NCBI RefSeq assembly: GCF_002723995.1
Contig: NZ_BEWP01000003.1
Location: 1-64,000, forward strand
Direction: 5' to 3'
Source: Gluconobacter kondonii
GTDB lineage: Bacteria > Pseudomonadota > Alphaproteobacteria > Acetobacterales > Acetobacteraceae
Length of the DNA stretch: 64,000 nt
The notes below the pieces were generated by a model that was not told where the DNA came from, did no database searches, and saw only the letters and a program-made list of their open reading frames with translations. The position numbers and the translations under genes were made by a program. Shown here piece by piece: positions 1 to 9,837 of the stretch (position 1 is its first letter; each line of letters starts with the position of its first letter).

Positions 1-75
1 CCGTGGAACCGCTCTAGATCAGAAAAGGGTAATTTTCAAAAATTCGCTGTCTGGACAGTGAGAATACGGCAACCA

Positions 76-151
76 TGGTGGAGCTGAGGGGAATCGAACC
101 CCTGACCTCCTCATTGCGAACGAGGCGCTCTCCCATCTGAGCTACAGCCCC
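76..151 (-). tRNA. tRNA-Ala (anticodon CGC)
   Basis: On the minus strand the sequence folds as a complete tRNA. The acceptor stem GGGGCTG pairs with CAGCTCC and includes the G3:U70 pair that is the identity signature of alanine tRNAs. The D-arm, the T-arm (GGTTCGATTCC) and an encoded CCA end are present. The anticodon loop TTCGCAA places CGC at positions 34-36, reading GCG. Confidence 0.95.
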
Positions 152-162
152 ACGGTCGAGCG

Positions 163-191
163 ATAGTTCTCCTCTTCCCCCACGCTGTCAA
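163..191 (-). promoter_or_regulatory. Probable sigma-70 promoter of tRNA-Ala
   Basis: On the minus strand TTGACA (186-191) lies exactly 17 nt upstream of AACTAT (163-168), and the tRNA begins 12 nt after the latter. The -35 is perfect and the -10 is weak. Position directly upstream of a stable RNA gene supports the call. Confidence 0.5.
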
Positions 192-273
192 GCGGACCTG
201 CGCGCAGGATATTGTTCTGTGCTATTGCTATGGCTACAAGCGTTTCCTGACCGATATTCGACGAGGTTTTTGC

Positions 274-579
274 ATGGTTGCCCTGCACACCATTATCCTG
301 ATGCTGATCCAGGCTTTCGTATGGATTCTTCTGGCATATTGCATTCTGTCGATGCTGCTTGGTTTCGGAGTTCTCGATATCCGTAACCGTTTTTTTTATT
401 CCATCTTCAACACACTGGCCAAGATCGTCGAGCCTGTCATGGCACCGATCCGCAGTATCCTACCCAATACAGGAGGCGTGGATTTTGCACCCATGGTGGT
501 CCTGCTGCTGATCCAGTTTCTGGTCTATCCCGCCGTAAACCGGATCTTCTTCATGCTCGCAACCCAGAGCAGCTTTTAA
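274..579 (+). CDS. YggT family integral membrane protein
   Basis: A 101-residue protein with two hydrophobic segments (about residues 4-32 and 70-95) separated by a short loop containing EPVMAPIRSILP, the conserved YggT-family signature. Members are small inner-membrane proteins of poorly defined role, linked in other bacteria to osmotic tolerance, cell division or membrane-protein turnover. The ATG at 274 is preceded by a GACGAGG-like ribosome site. It is convergent with the small gene at 586-795, so the two do not share a transcript. The family call is firm; the function is not known. Confidence 0.85.
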   Translation: MVALHTIILMLIQAFVWILLAYCILSMLLGFGVLDIRNRFFYSIFNTLAKIVEPVMAPIRSILPNTGGVDFAPMVVLLLIQFLVYPAVNRIFFMLATQSSF

Positions 580-585
580 GAACTT

Positions 586-795
586 TTATCTCAGGGCGCG
601 CCACACCTCTTCCAACGCCTCAATGAGGCTATCAGCGGTTTCATGATGCTGCATCCCGTCCGGACGCTGCATCATGACGGACCATTTTTCTCCCCGCTGG
701 CGCTCCATTTTGATGTTCCAGTCCTCAGGAAGCCGGGAGAAAACCCGTTCCATGCGGGCCTCAGCCGTTAACGGCTTTGCGTAATTATGTCCCAT
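586..795 (-). CDS. Conserved hypothetical protein, 69 aa
   Basis: A small soluble protein with no signal peptide or membrane segment. It is charged, with two Trp-containing stretches (EDWNIKMER and GEKWSVMMQRPDG) and a C-terminal amphipathic helix. It starts 41 bp downstream of the tldD stop on the same strand and probably shares its transcript. I do not recognise the family. The ribosome-binding site is weak, and an internal Met at residue 15 is a possible alternative start. The coding call rests on the open frame, its position in the transcript and a protein-like composition. Confidence 0.55.
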   Translation of the reverse strand: MGHNYAKPLTAEARMERVFSRLPEDWNIKMERQRGEKWSVMMQRPDGMQHHETADSLIEALEEVWRALR

Positions 796-836
796 CGCTG
801 ATTGCTTTCGCCGTTCCGATCGAGATTTCCCGAGGG

Positions 837-2300
837 TCAGCCCGTACCACCTACCGTCAGACCCGAAATTTTCAAGGTCGGCTGACCAACGCCCACTGGC
901 ACGCCCTGACCAGCCTTGCCGCAGGTTCCAATCCCCGGATCAAGCGCCACATCGGACCCGATCATGGAGATCTGGTTCATAGCATCCGCACCATTCCCGA
1001 TCAGGGTCGCCCCCTTGACCGGACGGATGATTTTCCCGTCTTCCACAAGATACGCTTCCGAAGCCGCAAATACGAATTTCCCCGACGTGATATCAACCTG
1101 CCCGCCACCAAAATTCACGGCGTAGAGCCCCCGCTTAATCGAACGGATCATCTCGTCCGTCGTGGCACTCCCTTCCAGCATCAGCGTATTGGTCATGCGA
1201 GGCATCGGCGCATGGGCATAAGACTGACGACGCCCGTTTCCGGTCGATTTCGTCCCCATCAGACGGCCATTCAGACGATCCTGAAGATAACCCGTGAGAA
1301 TGCCATCCTCGATCAACACCGTCCGGGAAGTCGGCGTACCTTCGTCATCAACACTGAGCGATCCCCGGCATTCGGGCAGTGTTCCGTCGTCAACCACTGT
1401 CACACCCGGAGAGGCCACACGCTTGCCGATCATTCCCGAAAAAGATGACGTCCCTTTACGGTTAAAATCTCCTTCCAACCCGTGACCTACGGCTTCATGG
1501 AGCAGAATGCCCGGCCAACCCGGCCCAAGCACCACATCCATCTCGCCCGCAGGTGCCGGCGCGGCATCCAGCGTGATCAGGGCCTGTTTCAGCGCTTGAT
1601 CGACCGCATCCCGCCATGTTTCCGGAGCCAGCAGACGGTCCAGTTCGTACCGCCCACCCAAACCACAGCTTCCGCTCTCGCGCTGGCCATCCTTTTCCAC
1701 AACGACCGACACGTTCATCCGCACCAGAGGCCGCAGATCCGCAACATCGCCCCCTGCATCCGCCCGACGCATGATCTGCACCGCCTGCCATTCGGAACTC
1801 AGCACGGCACTGACCTGCACCACACGGGAATCCAGCCCCCGCGCATAGGCATCAATTTCGCTCAGAACCGCAGCCCGGGCCGCAAAATCCGTCCCTTCAA
1901 GCGGACGGGAGTCTCCGTAAAGCCGCTGGTTCGTCGCCTGTGGGCCCGGCGCCATCACACCACTTCGCCCCTGCCGCACAGCCCCCACCGTACTGACGGC
2001 CCGCGCCAGAGCATCACGGCTGATATCGTCAGCATGAGCAAACGCCGTCTCTGTTCCCAGAACAGCCCGCAAACCAAACCCTGAAGACGTATTGAAACTG
2101 GCGGAGCGGATCGTCCCGTCATCCAGACTAATGCTCTCGTTTTCCCGGTATTCCAGAAAAAGCTCACCGTCATCCACACCCTCAAGCCCCCGATTAACGA
2201 GCGCTTTGGCGTCATCACGGGTCAGCTTTGAATCAGGCCGCCCGAAAAACAGGGCATCGGTCGTCGCAAGAGCGCCCAGAGCATCAGCAGCAACAGACAT
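837..2300 (-). CDS. tldD: Metalloprotease TldD
   Basis: A 487-residue member of the TldD/PmbA (U62 peptidase) family, the usual length for TldD. The hallmark HEAVGHGLEGD (an HExxxH zinc site) lies in the middle of the protein, and the C-terminal half has the glycine-rich motifs typical of TldD. The family forms TldD/TldE heterodimers that degrade unfolded peptides and process modified peptides such as microcins or antitoxins. The TldE/PmbA partner is not in this window. A GGAG sequence lies just before the ATG at 2300. The conserved 69-residue gene follows on the same strand. Confidence 0.93.
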   Translation of the reverse strand: MSVAADALGALATTDALFFGRPDSKLTRDDAKALVNRGLEGVDDGELFLEYRENESISLDDGTIRSASFNTSSGFGLRAVLGTETAFAHADDISRDALARAVSTVGAVRQGRSGVMAPGPQATNQRLYGDSRPLEGTDFAARAAVLSEIDAYARGLDSRVVQVSAVLSSEWQAVQIMRRADAGGDVADLRPLVRMNVSVVVEKDGQRESGSCGLGGRYELDRLLAPETWRDAVDQALKQALITLDAAPAPAGEMDVVLGPGWPGILLHEAVGHGLEGDFNRKGTSSFSGMIGKRVASPGVTVVDDGTLPECRGSLSVDDEGTPTSRTVLIEDGILTGYLQDRLNGRLMGTKSTGNGRRQSYAHAPMPRMTNTLMLEGSATTDEMIRSIKRGLYAVNFGGGQVDITSGKFVFAASEAYLVEDGKIIRPVKGATLIGNGADAMNQISMIGSDVALDPGIGTCGKAGQGVPVGVGQPTLKISGLTVGGTG

Positions 2301-2341
2301 GAAAAATCTCCAGACAGAAAACGGGTGACAGAACCGAGCTT

Positions 2342-3505
2342 TTAAGAAAGGGCTTTTTCCAGCCGTTTCAAGGCTTCGGACAGGATCTCGGGCTTTTTGC
2401 AGAATGCGAACCGGATCAGATTCTGCGGAGGCGCATCGCCCTCAGGGTCATAGAAGGCTGAAACCGGGATCGTCGCGACCCCTGCATGCTCAACCAGCCA
2501 GCGCGCGAAGTCCACGTCGCTCCGCCCCTCCGCATGACGCGAGATATCCGCCACGATGAAATAGCTCCCATCGGCAGGCAATGTCTCAAAGCCCAGACGA
2601 TGCAGGCCATCGCGCAACAGGTCCCGCTGCGTTTCCATCTGCGCCGACAGAGCCTGATAATAGCTCTCGTCCTTGTTCAGCCCATAAGCCACAGCCCGCT
2701 GAAGGTTCGGCGCGGTCGCGAACACCAGAACCTGATGCGCCTTCGCCACCACCGATGCCAAAGCGGCCGGTGCGGTCACATAGCCAACTTTCCATCCCGT
2801 CAGGGAAAAACTCTTGCCCGCACTTCCGATCCGCATGCACCGCTCACGCATTCCCGGCAGCGTCATCAGAGGCATGTGTTTCACGTGAAACGTCAGATGC
2901 TCATAAACCTCATCGCAGATCGCATACGCATCATGCTCCCGCACCAGATCCGCAATCAGTTCAAGCTCCTCGCGGACAAAAACCTTCCCCGACGGATTCA
3001 TCGGCGAGTTAAGCATGATCGCCTTTGTCTTCGGCCCAAACGCCGCCCGAAGTTCCGCTTCCGGCAGCGACCAATGCGGCGGCTGAAGCCGCACACAGCG
3101 CGGAACGGCTCCCAGAAGCCTGAGCGCTGGCAGATAGGTGTCATAAAGCGGTTCGATCACCACCACCTCATCCCCTGGCTCCACCACAGCCATGAGGCAA
3201 GCCGCCAGCGCTTCGGTCGCCCCGGACGTTACGACAATTTCCGTCGCCGGATCGATTTCCAGCCCATAAAAGCGCCGGTTGGAAGATGCCACAGCCTCGC
3301 GCAACTCCGGCAGTCCCGTCAGCGGCGCATACTGGTTACGCCCGTCCTGAAGCGCCTCCGCAGCCACCTGAATGATATCCTGCGGCCCCTCTGTATCCGG
3401 GAATCCCTGCCCGAGATTGATCGCCCCATGTTTCACGGCCAACTGGGACATAATCGTGAAAATGGTCGTCGGAAGACCCGCAAGATACTGATTCGGAGTT
3501 TTCAT
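2342..3505 (-). CDS. PLP-dependent aminotransferase, class I/II (methionine/kynurenine aminotransferase-like)
   Basis: A fold-type I aminotransferase of 387 residues. The N-terminus contains the INLGQGFPD motif shared by methionine aminotransferase YbdL and kynurenine-oxoglutarate transaminases. The middle has NSPMNPSGKV, the region AICDEVYEHL with the PLP-binding Asp, and SAGKSFSLTGWKVGY with the Schiff-base Lys. The frame is open upstream to 3640, but homology starts at the Met at 3505 (MKTPNQYLAGLP), so that start is preferred although its ribosome site is weak. A parS-like 16-mer at 2877-2892 lies inside the gene and encodes TFHVKH. The exact amino-acid substrate cannot be decided from the sequence. 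Confidence 0.88.
   Translation of the reverse strand: MKTPNQYLAGLPTTIFTIMSQLAVKHGAINLGQGFPDTEGPQDIIQVAAEALQDGRNQYAPLTGLPELREAVASSNRRFYGLEIDPATEIVVTSGATEALAACLMAVVEPGDEVVVIEPLYDTYLPALRLLGAVPRCVRLQPPHWSLPEAELRAAFGPKTKAIMLNSPMNPSGKVFVREELELIADLVREHDAYAICDEVYEHLTFHVKHMPLMTLPGMRERCMRIGSAGKSFSLTGWKVGYVTAPAALASVVAKAHQVLVFATAPNLQRAVAYGLNKDESYYQALSAQMETQRDLLRDGLHRLGFETLPADGSYFIVADISRHAEGRSDVDFARWLVEHAGVATIPVSAFYDPEGDAPPQNLIRFAFCKKPEILSEALKRLEKALS
2877..2892. promoter_or_regulatory. parS-like centromere site 1
   Basis: TGTTTCACGTGAAACG differs from the widely conserved ParB-binding 16-mer TGTTTCACGTGAAACA at the last base only. It lies within the aminotransferase gene and is read there as FHVK. The ParA/ParB genes are in the same window at about 47-48.7 kb. 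Confidence 0.85.
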
Positions 3506-3821
3506 TGATGAGGTCCAGAGCACACGAAAAACACAAAGCCCCTCACCATTGCAGGCCAGCGCGGGACTGAAAAGCCTTTCAATCCTGCCTCCGCATTTTC
3601 CGACGCAGATCGCGCAGCAGGGGTCATGAGGATATTTCACAAAAAGAGTCCCGTTGCCCTCTTTGCTACGCAGGTTCCGGACCAGACGTGGAAAGCTTTG
3701 ATCCGCTTCCGCAAGATTCTACCTCAAATCCGCAGAATAGCGTAATTTCCCATACTCGACAGACGGGCATTTGTCGCTTAATCGTTTTGCAGCCGTTTAC
3801 ACGATGCAAGGCGACAGATCG
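3506..3821. other. Intergenic region between the divergent aminotransferase and glnA genes
   Basis: This 316-bp stretch must hold the promoters of both divergent genes. I looked for a sigma-54 -24/-12 element (TGGCAC-N5-TTGC), expected of many NtrC-controlled glnA genes, and found no convincing match. No glnB (PII) gene precedes glnA, unlike the glnBA arrangement common in alphaproteobacteria. Confidence 0.5.
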
Positions 3822-5354
3822 ATGGCCAAGAAAGCCCCCACTTCCTCTTCCGCGACACCGAAGGCCGCTCCGGCGCGCCGTACCTCGAAGGCCGCAGCGC
3901 CCAAGGCTGCTCCGGCAGCGTCAGGCAAGCCGCCCGCTCCGAACCCGCTGGCCGTGGCCCGCGTTTTCGAGATGATCCAGGAGCACGCGGCGGAATTCGT
4001 CGATCTGCGCTTCACGGACCCCAAGGGCAAGTGGCACCACACGACCCAGACGGTCTCGACCATTGAAGACGACACCTTCGTTGAAGGCTTCATGTTCGAC
4101 GGCTCCTCCATCCAGGGCTGGAAAGCCATCAACGAGTCCGACATGGTCCTGCTTCCGGACCCGGAAACGGCCGTCATGGACCCGTTCTCGGCCAAGCCGC
4201 AGTTGATCCTGTTCTGCGACATCATTGATCCGAAGACGGGCAATTTCTACAACCGCGACCCGCGCTCGACCGCCAAGCTCGCAGAAGCCTACCTTAAGGA
4301 AGCCGGTTTCGGCGACACGGCGTTCTTCGGTCCGGAAGCCGAGTTCTTCATCTTCGACAACGTACAGTTCGGCACAGGCCCGAACTTCGGCACGTACCAG
4401 CTCGACAGCATCGAAGGCCCCGGCGCCTCCATGAAGGCCTATCCGGAAGGCAACATGGGCCATCGCCCTGTCGTCAAGGGTGGCTACTTCCCGGTTCCGC
4501 CCGTGGACAGCGAGCATGACCTGCGCGCCGAAATGCTCTCGACGATGGGCGAAATGGGCCTGCCGATCGAAAAGCATCACCATGAAGTCGCACAGTCGCA
4601 GCACGAGCTCGGCACGAAGTTCGACACGCTCGTGAAGTCCGCTGATTTCATGCAGATCTACAAGTACTGCGTGCACAACGTCGCCCATTCCTACGGCAAG
4701 ACGGCCACGTTCATGCCGAAGCCGATCTCGGGCGACAACGGCTCGGGCATGCATGTCCACCAGTCCATCTGGAAGGACGGCAAGCCGACCTTCGCCGGTG
4801 ACAAGTATGCAGACCTGTCCGAAGACGCGCTGTTCTACATCGGTGGCATCATCAAGCATGCGAAGGCCCTGAACGCCTTCACGAACCCGTCCACCAACTC
4901 CTACAAGCGCCTGATCCCGGGCTTCGAAGCGCCCGTGCTTCTGGCCTACTCCGCAGCGAACCGTTCGGCGTCGTGTCGTATCCCGCATGCGACCAACCCG
5001 AAGGCCAAGCGCGTCGAAGTCCGCTTCCCGGACCCGATGGCAAACCCGTATCTCGCCTTCGCCGCCATGCTGATGGCCGGCCTTGACGGCATCCGCAACA
5101 AGATCCACCCAGGCGACGCCATGGACAAGGATCTGTACGAACTGCCGAAGGAAGAACTGGCCCAGATCCCGACGGTCTGCGGTTCGCTCCGTGAAGCGCT
5201 CGAAGCCCTCAAGGAAGACCACGCATTCCTTCTCGAAGGCGGCGTCTTCACCAAGGACCAGATCGAAAGCTACATCGACATCAAGTGGCCGGAAGTCTAC
5301 AAGTTCGAACACACGCCGCATCCGGTAGAGTTCGAGATGTACTACTCGGTCTGA
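3822..5354 (+). CDS. glnA: Glutamine synthetase type I with N-terminal Ala/Pro/Lys-rich extension
   Basis: A cytoplasmic ATP-dependent ligase that makes glutamine from glutamate and ammonia. Signatures include [10 protein letters not shown] near the N-terminus, the ATP/glutamate-binding regions ([19 protein letters not shown]) and [10 protein letters not shown] with Tyr439, the equivalent of the tyrosine adenylylated by GlnE in type I-beta enzymes. From the ATG at 3822 (AAGGCGA upstream) the protein is 510 residues against about 470 usual; the excess is a tail of about 40 residues rich in Ala, Pro, Lys and Ser before the first GS motif. A further upstream ATG at 3771 is possible but has no ribosome site. 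A strong terminator follows at once, so the gene is probably monocistronic. Confidence 0.95.
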   Translation: MAKKAPTSSSATPKAAPARRTSKAAAPKAAPAASGKPPAPNPLAVARVFEMIQEHAAEFVDLRFTDPKGKWHHTTQTVSTIEDDTFVEGFMFDGSSIQGWKAINESDMVLLPDPETAVMDPFSAKPQLILFCDIIDPKTGNFYNRDPRSTAKLAEAYLKEAGFGDTAFFGPEAEFFIFDNVQFGTGPNFGTYQLDSIEGPGASMKAYPEGNMGHRPVVKGGYFPVPPVDSEHDLRAEMLSTMGEMGLPIEKHHHEVAQSQHELGTKFDTLVKSADFMQIYKYCVHNVAHSYGKTATFMPKPISGDNGSGMHVHQSIWKDGKPTFAGDKYADLSEDALFYIGGIIKHAKALNAFTNPSTNSYKRLIPGFEAPVLLAYSAANRSASCRIPHATNPKAKRVEVRFPDPMANPYLAFAAMLMAGLDGIRNKIHPGDAMDKDLYELPKEELAQIPTVCGSLREALEALKEDHAFLLEGGVFTKDQIESYIDIKWPEVYKFEHTPHPVEFEMYYSV

Positions 5355-5380
5355 TCCGGGTCACAACATCGCTTTAACGG

Positions 5381-5407
5381 AAAGCCCGGCCTTCGCGCCG
5401 GGCTTTT
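5381..5407 (+). terminator. Rho-independent terminator of glnA
   Basis: A 10-bp GC-rich stem, AAAGCCCGGC paired with GCCGGGCTTT, a 6-nt loop and a short T-run, 26 bp after the glnA stop. Confidence 0.85.
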
Positions 5408-5439
5408 CTGTTTTCAACACACCACTCCAAGACGCCCCG

Positions 5440-6069
5440 ATGATCCCTCCTGCCCTTGAGGCATTCTCTTCGTCCGCCCTGCCCGTCCTCGACATCGCAG
5501 GCACGATCGTCTTCGCGATTTCGGGGGCGATCGAAGCCGCCCGCGCGCGCCTGACCATCGTGACGTTCATGTTCTTTGCTGCCATCACGGGCGTTGGCGG
5601 CGGAACGGTGCGGGACCTGCTGATCGGCGCACCCGTCTTCTGGATGCACGCTTCCGTCCCCATTGCCGCCTGCCTGCTTTCAGCAATCGCCGTCTGGTTC
5701 ACCCCGGCCCGCTTCTGGCCAGCCCTCGCGGTGGAATGGTTCGACGGACTTGGAATCGCCGCCTATGGCGTTTTTGGTTCAGCCAAAGCACTGGCCTATG
5801 GCATTCCGCTGATTCCGGCGGCCCTCATGGGAATTGTCAGCGCCTGCATGGGCGGTATTTTCCGGGATGTCCTGGCAGGAGTGCCGTCCATCATCATCCG
5901 GCCGGAACTTTACGTCACGGCCGTCGCGTTGGCATCAGGAAGCTATGTCTCTCTGACGGCATTGGGCCTCAATACAAGCCTTGCGGCCGCAATTGCCGTC
6001 GTGGCTGGCTTCAGCCTGCGCGCCGTAGCCCTCATCAAAGGACTCGGCCTGCCGCATTACAGACGATAG
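5440..6069 (+). CDS. Trimeric intracellular cation (TRIC) channel family protein, YicG/UPF0126 type
   Basis: A 209-residue membrane protein with about seven predicted transmembrane segments in two related halves. Each half carries the glycine-rich UPF0126 signature: GVGGGTVRDLLIG in the first and ACMGGIFRDVLAG in the second. Prokaryotic TRIC proteins form trimeric monovalent-cation channels; older annotations linked some members to glycine uptake. The ATG at 5440 follows the glnA terminator closely, so the gene probably has its own promoter or receives read-through. The family is clear from the twin motifs; the ion carried is not determined. Confidence 0.88.
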   Translation: MIPPALEAFSSSALPVLDIAGTIVFAISGAIEAARARLTIVTFMFFAAITGVGGGTVRDLLIGAPVFWMHASVPIAACLLSAIAVWFTPARFWPALAVEWFDGLGIAAYGVFGSAKALAYGIPLIPAALMGIVSACMGGIFRDVLAGVPSIIIRPELYVTAVALASGSYVSLTALGLNTSLAAAIAVVAGFSLRAVALIKGLGLPHYRR

Positions 6070-6093
6070 GCGGCAGGCCCGTTCAGACGCCTC

Positions 6094-6306
6094 TCAGGCG
6101 ATAACGTCGAAACCAACATCTTCGACAACATGCTGCAACGCCACCGGCGTCACTTTCTGCTCATCGTACTGAATGGCAGCCTGCCCCGGATCGAGCGTTA
6201 CTTCCGCCGACGACACACCCGGAACCTTGGACAGGGCAGACTGCAACTTGCCCGAACATCCGTTGCACGACATTCCGTCAACCTTGAACGTCACCATCGA
6301 AACCAT
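6094..6306 (-). CDS. Heavy-metal-associated domain protein (CopZ-like copper chaperone)
   Basis: A single 70-residue HMA domain with the ferredoxin-like fold pattern and the metal-binding motif GMSCNGCSGK (CxxC) near the N-terminus. Such proteins carry Cu(I), or sometimes other soft metals, to P-type ATPases or regulators in the cytoplasm. The ATG at 6306 has AGGAG 8 nt upstream and is preferred over an in-frame ATG at 6327. No copper ATPase or CueR-like regulator is adjacent, so it may act on a partner elsewhere. Convergent with the TRIC gene. Confidence 0.88.
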   Translation of the reverse strand: MVSMVTFKVDGMSCNGCSGKLQSALSKVPGVSSAEVTLDPGQAAIQYDEQKVTPVALQHVVEDVGFDVIA

Positions 6307-6394
6307 AAGAGATTCTCCTGTCTTCAAAGGCTGCTCCGCAAAGCAGTCGATCCCCGAAATGGGGCATATTCCCGCAGAAATGAAAACTGCTTTT

Positions 6395-6706
6395 TCAGAC
6401 CGCGTCCGCAGCCTCGTCCAGCGGCCGGACTTTCATGATGTCGAGCTGCGCATCCAGTTTTCCAAGCGCCTCACCCAGAGCCTTGAAGTGCGGTGACGCC
6501 AGATGCGCCTCGAACCCGGCTTCCGAAGTCCAGACTTCGGAAACCACAAGCCGGCCAGTCTTTTCGATATCCCTGCTGACCACATACTGGCGGCAGGCTT
6601 CTTCCTTGCGCGAAGACACGATACAGGCCGCAAAAGCATGTTCTGCCGCCGCCGCATGGTCCGCCGCGACCGTGACAACAGCCGTGATGTGAACCGTCTG
6701 ACTCAT
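6395..6706 (-). CDS. Antibiotic biosynthesis monooxygenase (ABM) domain protein / putative quinol monooxygenase
   Basis: A 103-residue single-domain protein of the dimeric alpha/beta ferredoxin-like ABM fold, with the typical VSEVWTSEAGFEAHL and SPHFKAL region in its second half. Family members include YgiN-type quinol monooxygenases, but many have no known substrate. The ATG at 6706 has GAGGAA upstream and is favoured over the long upstream open frame, which overlaps gcvP. A related gene (11719-12021) lies on the other side of the gcv operon. A parS-like site lies 61 bp upstream. Confidence 0.82.
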   Translation of the reverse strand: MSQTVHITAVVTVAADHAAAAEHAFAACIVSSRKEEACRQYVVSRDIEKTGRLVVSEVWTSEAGFEAHLASPHFKALGEALGKLDAQLDIMKVRPLDEAADAV

Positions 6707-6766
6707 GGGGAAATTCCTCATCAACAATGGCAACTGCCCGGCCGCGACCTTTCCGAAGACGGGCAG

Positions 6767-6782
6767 TGTTTCACGTGAAACC
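6767..6782. promoter_or_regulatory. parS-like centromere site 2
   Basis: TGTTTCACGTGAAACC, 15 of 16 bases identical to the canonical ParB-binding site. It lies in the intergenic space between gcvP and the ABM-domain gene. Confidence 0.85.
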
Positions 6783-6846
6783 ATACCGCACACTTTTGTA
6801 AGAAAGAACCCGTACCGGGTATCACGATAAAAGAGCCCGGACAGTA

Positions 6847-6878
6847 AAAAGGCGCCTTCCCGAAGGAAGACGCCTTTT
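6847..6878 (-). terminator. Rho-independent terminator of the gcv operon
   Basis: AAAAGGCG and CGCCTTTT flank an inner stem CTTCC/GGAAG, with one internal mismatch. The hairpin lies 28 bp beyond the gcvP stop. The A- and T-runs on both sides allow bidirectional use, but the only nearby gene ending here is gcvP. Confidence 0.8.
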
Positions 6879-6905
6879 CTTTGAATACCAGACTGAAGAA
6901 GCTGT

Positions 6906-9761
6906 TCAGCCTTCAGCGTAGGTCGAAATATCCGGGCAGGAACAGACAAGATTCCGGTCCCCCCAGGCATTGTCCAGACGCCCGACCGGGGACCAGTATT
7001 TCGACGTGTCCACACCGCCGGGGAAGCACCCGGCCTCGCGGCTGTACAACCGATCCCACGCGCCAGCCAGATCCGCCGTGGTATGCGGCGCAAACCGCAG
7101 CGGGCTAGCCTCCATCGCCACACGCCCGGCTTCGACTTCGGCAATCTCCGCGCGAATAGCGATCATCGCATCGCAGAAGCGATCCAGCTCGCCCTTCCCT
7201 TCGGATTCCGTCGGCTCGATCATGAACGTCCCGGCCACCGGGAAGCTGACCGTCGGCGCATGGAAGCCATGATCGATCAGGCGCTTGGCGATATCGTCCA
7301 CCGTCACGCCGACCGTATCCTTCAACGGCCGCAGATCCACGATGCATTCATGCGCCGTAAAGCCGTTCGTGCCGCGATACAGAACCGGATAATGCCCTTC
7401 CAGACGCGACGCAATGTAGTTCGCATTCAGGATCGCCATCGTCGTCGCCTGACGCAGTCCCTCGTCGCCCATCATCATGATGTAAGCAGCGGAGATCGGC
7501 AGAATGGACGCTGACCCATAAGGAGCAGCAGACACCGCAATACCATGCTGCCCCGGCAGATACGGCGCGAGATGCTTGCCCACACCGATCGGCCCCATGC
7601 CCGGCCCGCCGCCACCATGCGGAATGCAGAACGTCTTGTGCAGGTTGAAGTGCGAGACATCCGCGCCATACAGCCCCGGCCGCGCCAGACCAACCTGCGC
7701 ATTGAGGTTCGCGCCATCCAGATAGACCTGCCCACCCGCTGCATGGACAAGCTCGCAGATCTCGACGATCCGCTCCTCAAACACGCCATGCGTGGACGGA
7801 TACGTAATCATGATGGCCGCCACGCGTCCATCATGCTGCGCGATCTTCGCCTTCAGATCCTCGACATCCACATTGCCGTTCTCATCGCAGGCCACCACGA
7901 CAACCCGCATCCCGACCATCTGGGCCGAAGCCGGGTTGGTCCCGTGCGCGGACGCCGGAATCAGGCAGACGTCCCGGTTCTCGTCCCCACGCGCGCGGTG
8001 ATAGCCACGGATCGCCAGAAGCCCGGCATACTCACCCTGCGCGCCGGAATTCGGCTGAAGCGACACGGCGTCATACCCCGAAATCGCACAGAGCGTGCGC
8101 TCCAGATACGTGAACAGCTCGGCATAACCCTGAACCTGATCGACAGGTGCGAACGGATGAATCCGCGAAAATTCAGGCCAAGTGATGGGGATCATCTCCG
8201 CCGTCGCATTGAGCTTCATCGTGCAGGAGCCCAGCGGGATCATCGTCCGGTCCAGCGCCAGATCCTTGTCCGCCAGCGCACGCATGTAGCGCAGCAGATC
8301 CGTCTCGGAACGATGGGCATGGAACACAGGATGCGTCAGCAGCGGGGCCGTCCGCGACAGCCCCTCCGGCAGCGTATCCGTCACATCAAGCGCCTGCTCG
8401 ACAGACGCCAGATCCGCACCCTCACCCGCAAACGCCGCCCAGACCGCACAGATCGTCTCCGGCGTCGTGGTCTCGTCACAGGACACGCCAATCCGGCCAT
8501 TCCCCGCATCACGCAGATTGATGTCGGACGCCACGGCCCGCGCCAGAACCTGCGGCGCAGAAGCACCAACCTGAACGGTGATCGTGTCGAAGAACACGTC
8601 CGTCTCGACGCGCGCGCCCAGAGTCTTCAGCCCAGCGGACAGGATCGCCGCCATCCGGTGCGTACGCGCGGCAATCGCCTTCAGCCCTTCCGGACCATGA
8701 TACACTGCATACATGGACGCGATGATCGCCAGCAGCGCCTGCGCCGTGCAGATGTTGGACGTCGCTTTCTCGCGGCGGATATGCTGCTCACGCGTCTGAA
8801 GCGCCAGACGATAGGCAGGCTTGCCCGCACTGTCGCGCGACACGCCAACCAGACGGCCCGGCATGTGCCGCTTGAACGCATCGCGCGTCGCCATGAACCC
8901 CGCATGCGGGCCACCAGCCCCCATCGGCACGCCATAACGCTGCATCGAGCCAATCGCGATGTCCGCGCCCAGCGCACCCGGACTTTCCAGCACCACGAGC
9001 GCCAGCGGATCACAGGCCAGAGCGGCAATCGCGCCCTTCTCATGCAGCGCCGCAATCACGCCGCGCAGATCCCGCACGCGCCCTGAAGAGCCCGGATAGG
9101 ATAGCAGCGCACCAAACACGGAGGACGCATCCAGATCCGTCTCCGGATCGCCAACCACAACATCCCAGCCCAGCGGCTCGGCGCGCGTGCGGATCACGGC
9201 AATCGTCTGCGGGTGCGTGTCGGCATCCACGAAGAATGCTGTCGCCTTGGACTTGCCCACACGCTGCGCCAGCGCCATGGCTTCCGCACAGGCCGTGCCC
9301 TCGTCCAGCAGGGACGCATTGGCAATATCCAGACCCGTCAGATCCGCCACCAGCGTCTGGAAGTTCAGCAGCGCCTCAAGACGACCCTGACTGATTTCGG
9401 GCTGATACGGCGTATAGGCCGTGTACCAGGCCGGATTTTCAAGAATGTTCCGCTGGATGACCGGCGGCAGAACCGTATCGTAATAACCCTGCCCGATCAT
9501 GGACGTCAGAACCTGATTGCGCGACGCAATCTGCCGCAGACGCACAAGCGCATCCTGCTCGGTCAGGGCTGCACCAATCCCGTGATCCCCGCGATCGAGA
9601 ATAGCGGCCGGAATGGTCCGGTCAATCAGGTCATCGAGACTGGACGCGCCAACGACCCGCAGCATCTCCCCGATTTCGGAAGGACGCGGGCCGATATGGC
9701 GGGAGCTGAAATCTTCGGTCTGGGCAGGCCACAAGGTCGTCACAGGCAGGTTCTCTGGCAT
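6906..9761 (-). CDS. gcvP: Glycine dehydrogenase (decarboxylating), P-protein
   Basis: A 951-residue P-protein of the glycine cleavage system. It decarboxylates glycine with PLP and passes the aminomethyl group to the lipoyl arm of GcvH. It is the full-length fused form (N- and C-domains in one chain). Near the N-terminus are FSSRHIGP and related motifs; the C-domain has the Schiff-base region [19 protein letters not shown]. It is the last gene of gcvT-gcvH-gcvP, 76 bp after gcvH on the same strand, and is followed by a terminator. Expression is expected to follow glycine through the riboswitch upstream of gcvT. Confidence 0.97.
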   Translation of the reverse strand: MPENLPVTTLWPAQTEDFSSRHIGPRPSEIGEMLRVVGASSLDDLIDRTIPAAILDRGDHGIGAALTEQDALVRLRQIASRNQVLTSMIGQGYYDTVLPPVIQRNILENPAWYTAYTPYQPEISQGRLEALLNFQTLVADLTGLDIANASLLDEGTACAEAMALAQRVGKSKATAFFVDADTHPQTIAVIRTRAEPLGWDVVVGDPETDLDASSVFGALLSYPGSSGRVRDLRGVIAALHEKGAIAALACDPLALVVLESPGALGADIAIGSMQRYGVPMGAGGPHAGFMATRDAFKRHMPGRLVGVSRDSAGKPAYRLALQTREQHIRREKATSNICTAQALLAIIASMYAVYHGPEGLKAIAARTHRMAAILSAGLKTLGARVETDVFFDTITVQVGASAPQVLARAVASDINLRDAGNGRIGVSCDETTTPETICAVWAAFAGEGADLASVEQALDVTDTLPEGLSRTAPLLTHPVFHAHRSETDLLRYMRALADKDLALDRTMIPLGSCTMKLNATAEMIPITWPEFSRIHPFAPVDQVQGYAELFTYLERTLCAISGYDAVSLQPNSGAQGEYAGLLAIRGYHRARGDENRDVCLIPASAHGTNPASAQMVGMRVVVVACDENGNVDVEDLKAKIAQHDGRVAAIMITYPSTHGVFEERIVEICELVHAAGGQVYLDGANLNAQVGLARPGLYGADVSHFNLHKTFCIPHGGGGPGMGPIGVGKHLAPYLPGQHGIAVSAAPYGSASILPISAAYIMMMGDEGLRQATTMAILNANYIASRLEGHYPVLYRGTNGFTAHECIVDLRPLKDTVGVTVDDIAKRLIDHGFHAPTVSFPVAGTFMIEPTESEGKGELDRFCDAMIAIRAEIAEVEAGRVAMEASPLRFAPHTTADLAGAWDRLYSREAGCFPGGVDTSKYWSPVGRLDNAWGDRNLVCSCPDISTYAEG

Positions 9762-9837
9762 TTCATGAAAAGCGGAAGCAGAAATTTGGGGAAGGCTGAA
9801 AGAAAAACGGGGCCTGCCAGTGCAGACCCCGCAAGCC

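Noticed and set aside
777-1448. A 223-codon open frame on the plus strand opposite tldD
   Set aside because: It lies opposite the clear tldD gene, its translation is Arg/His/Pro-rich with no recognisable motif, as expected for an antisense frame in GC-rich DNA.
3921-5321. A 466-codon minus-strand frame across glnA
   Set aside because: It is antisense to the well-supported glnA and shows the usual biased composition of the complementary strand in a GC-rich gene.
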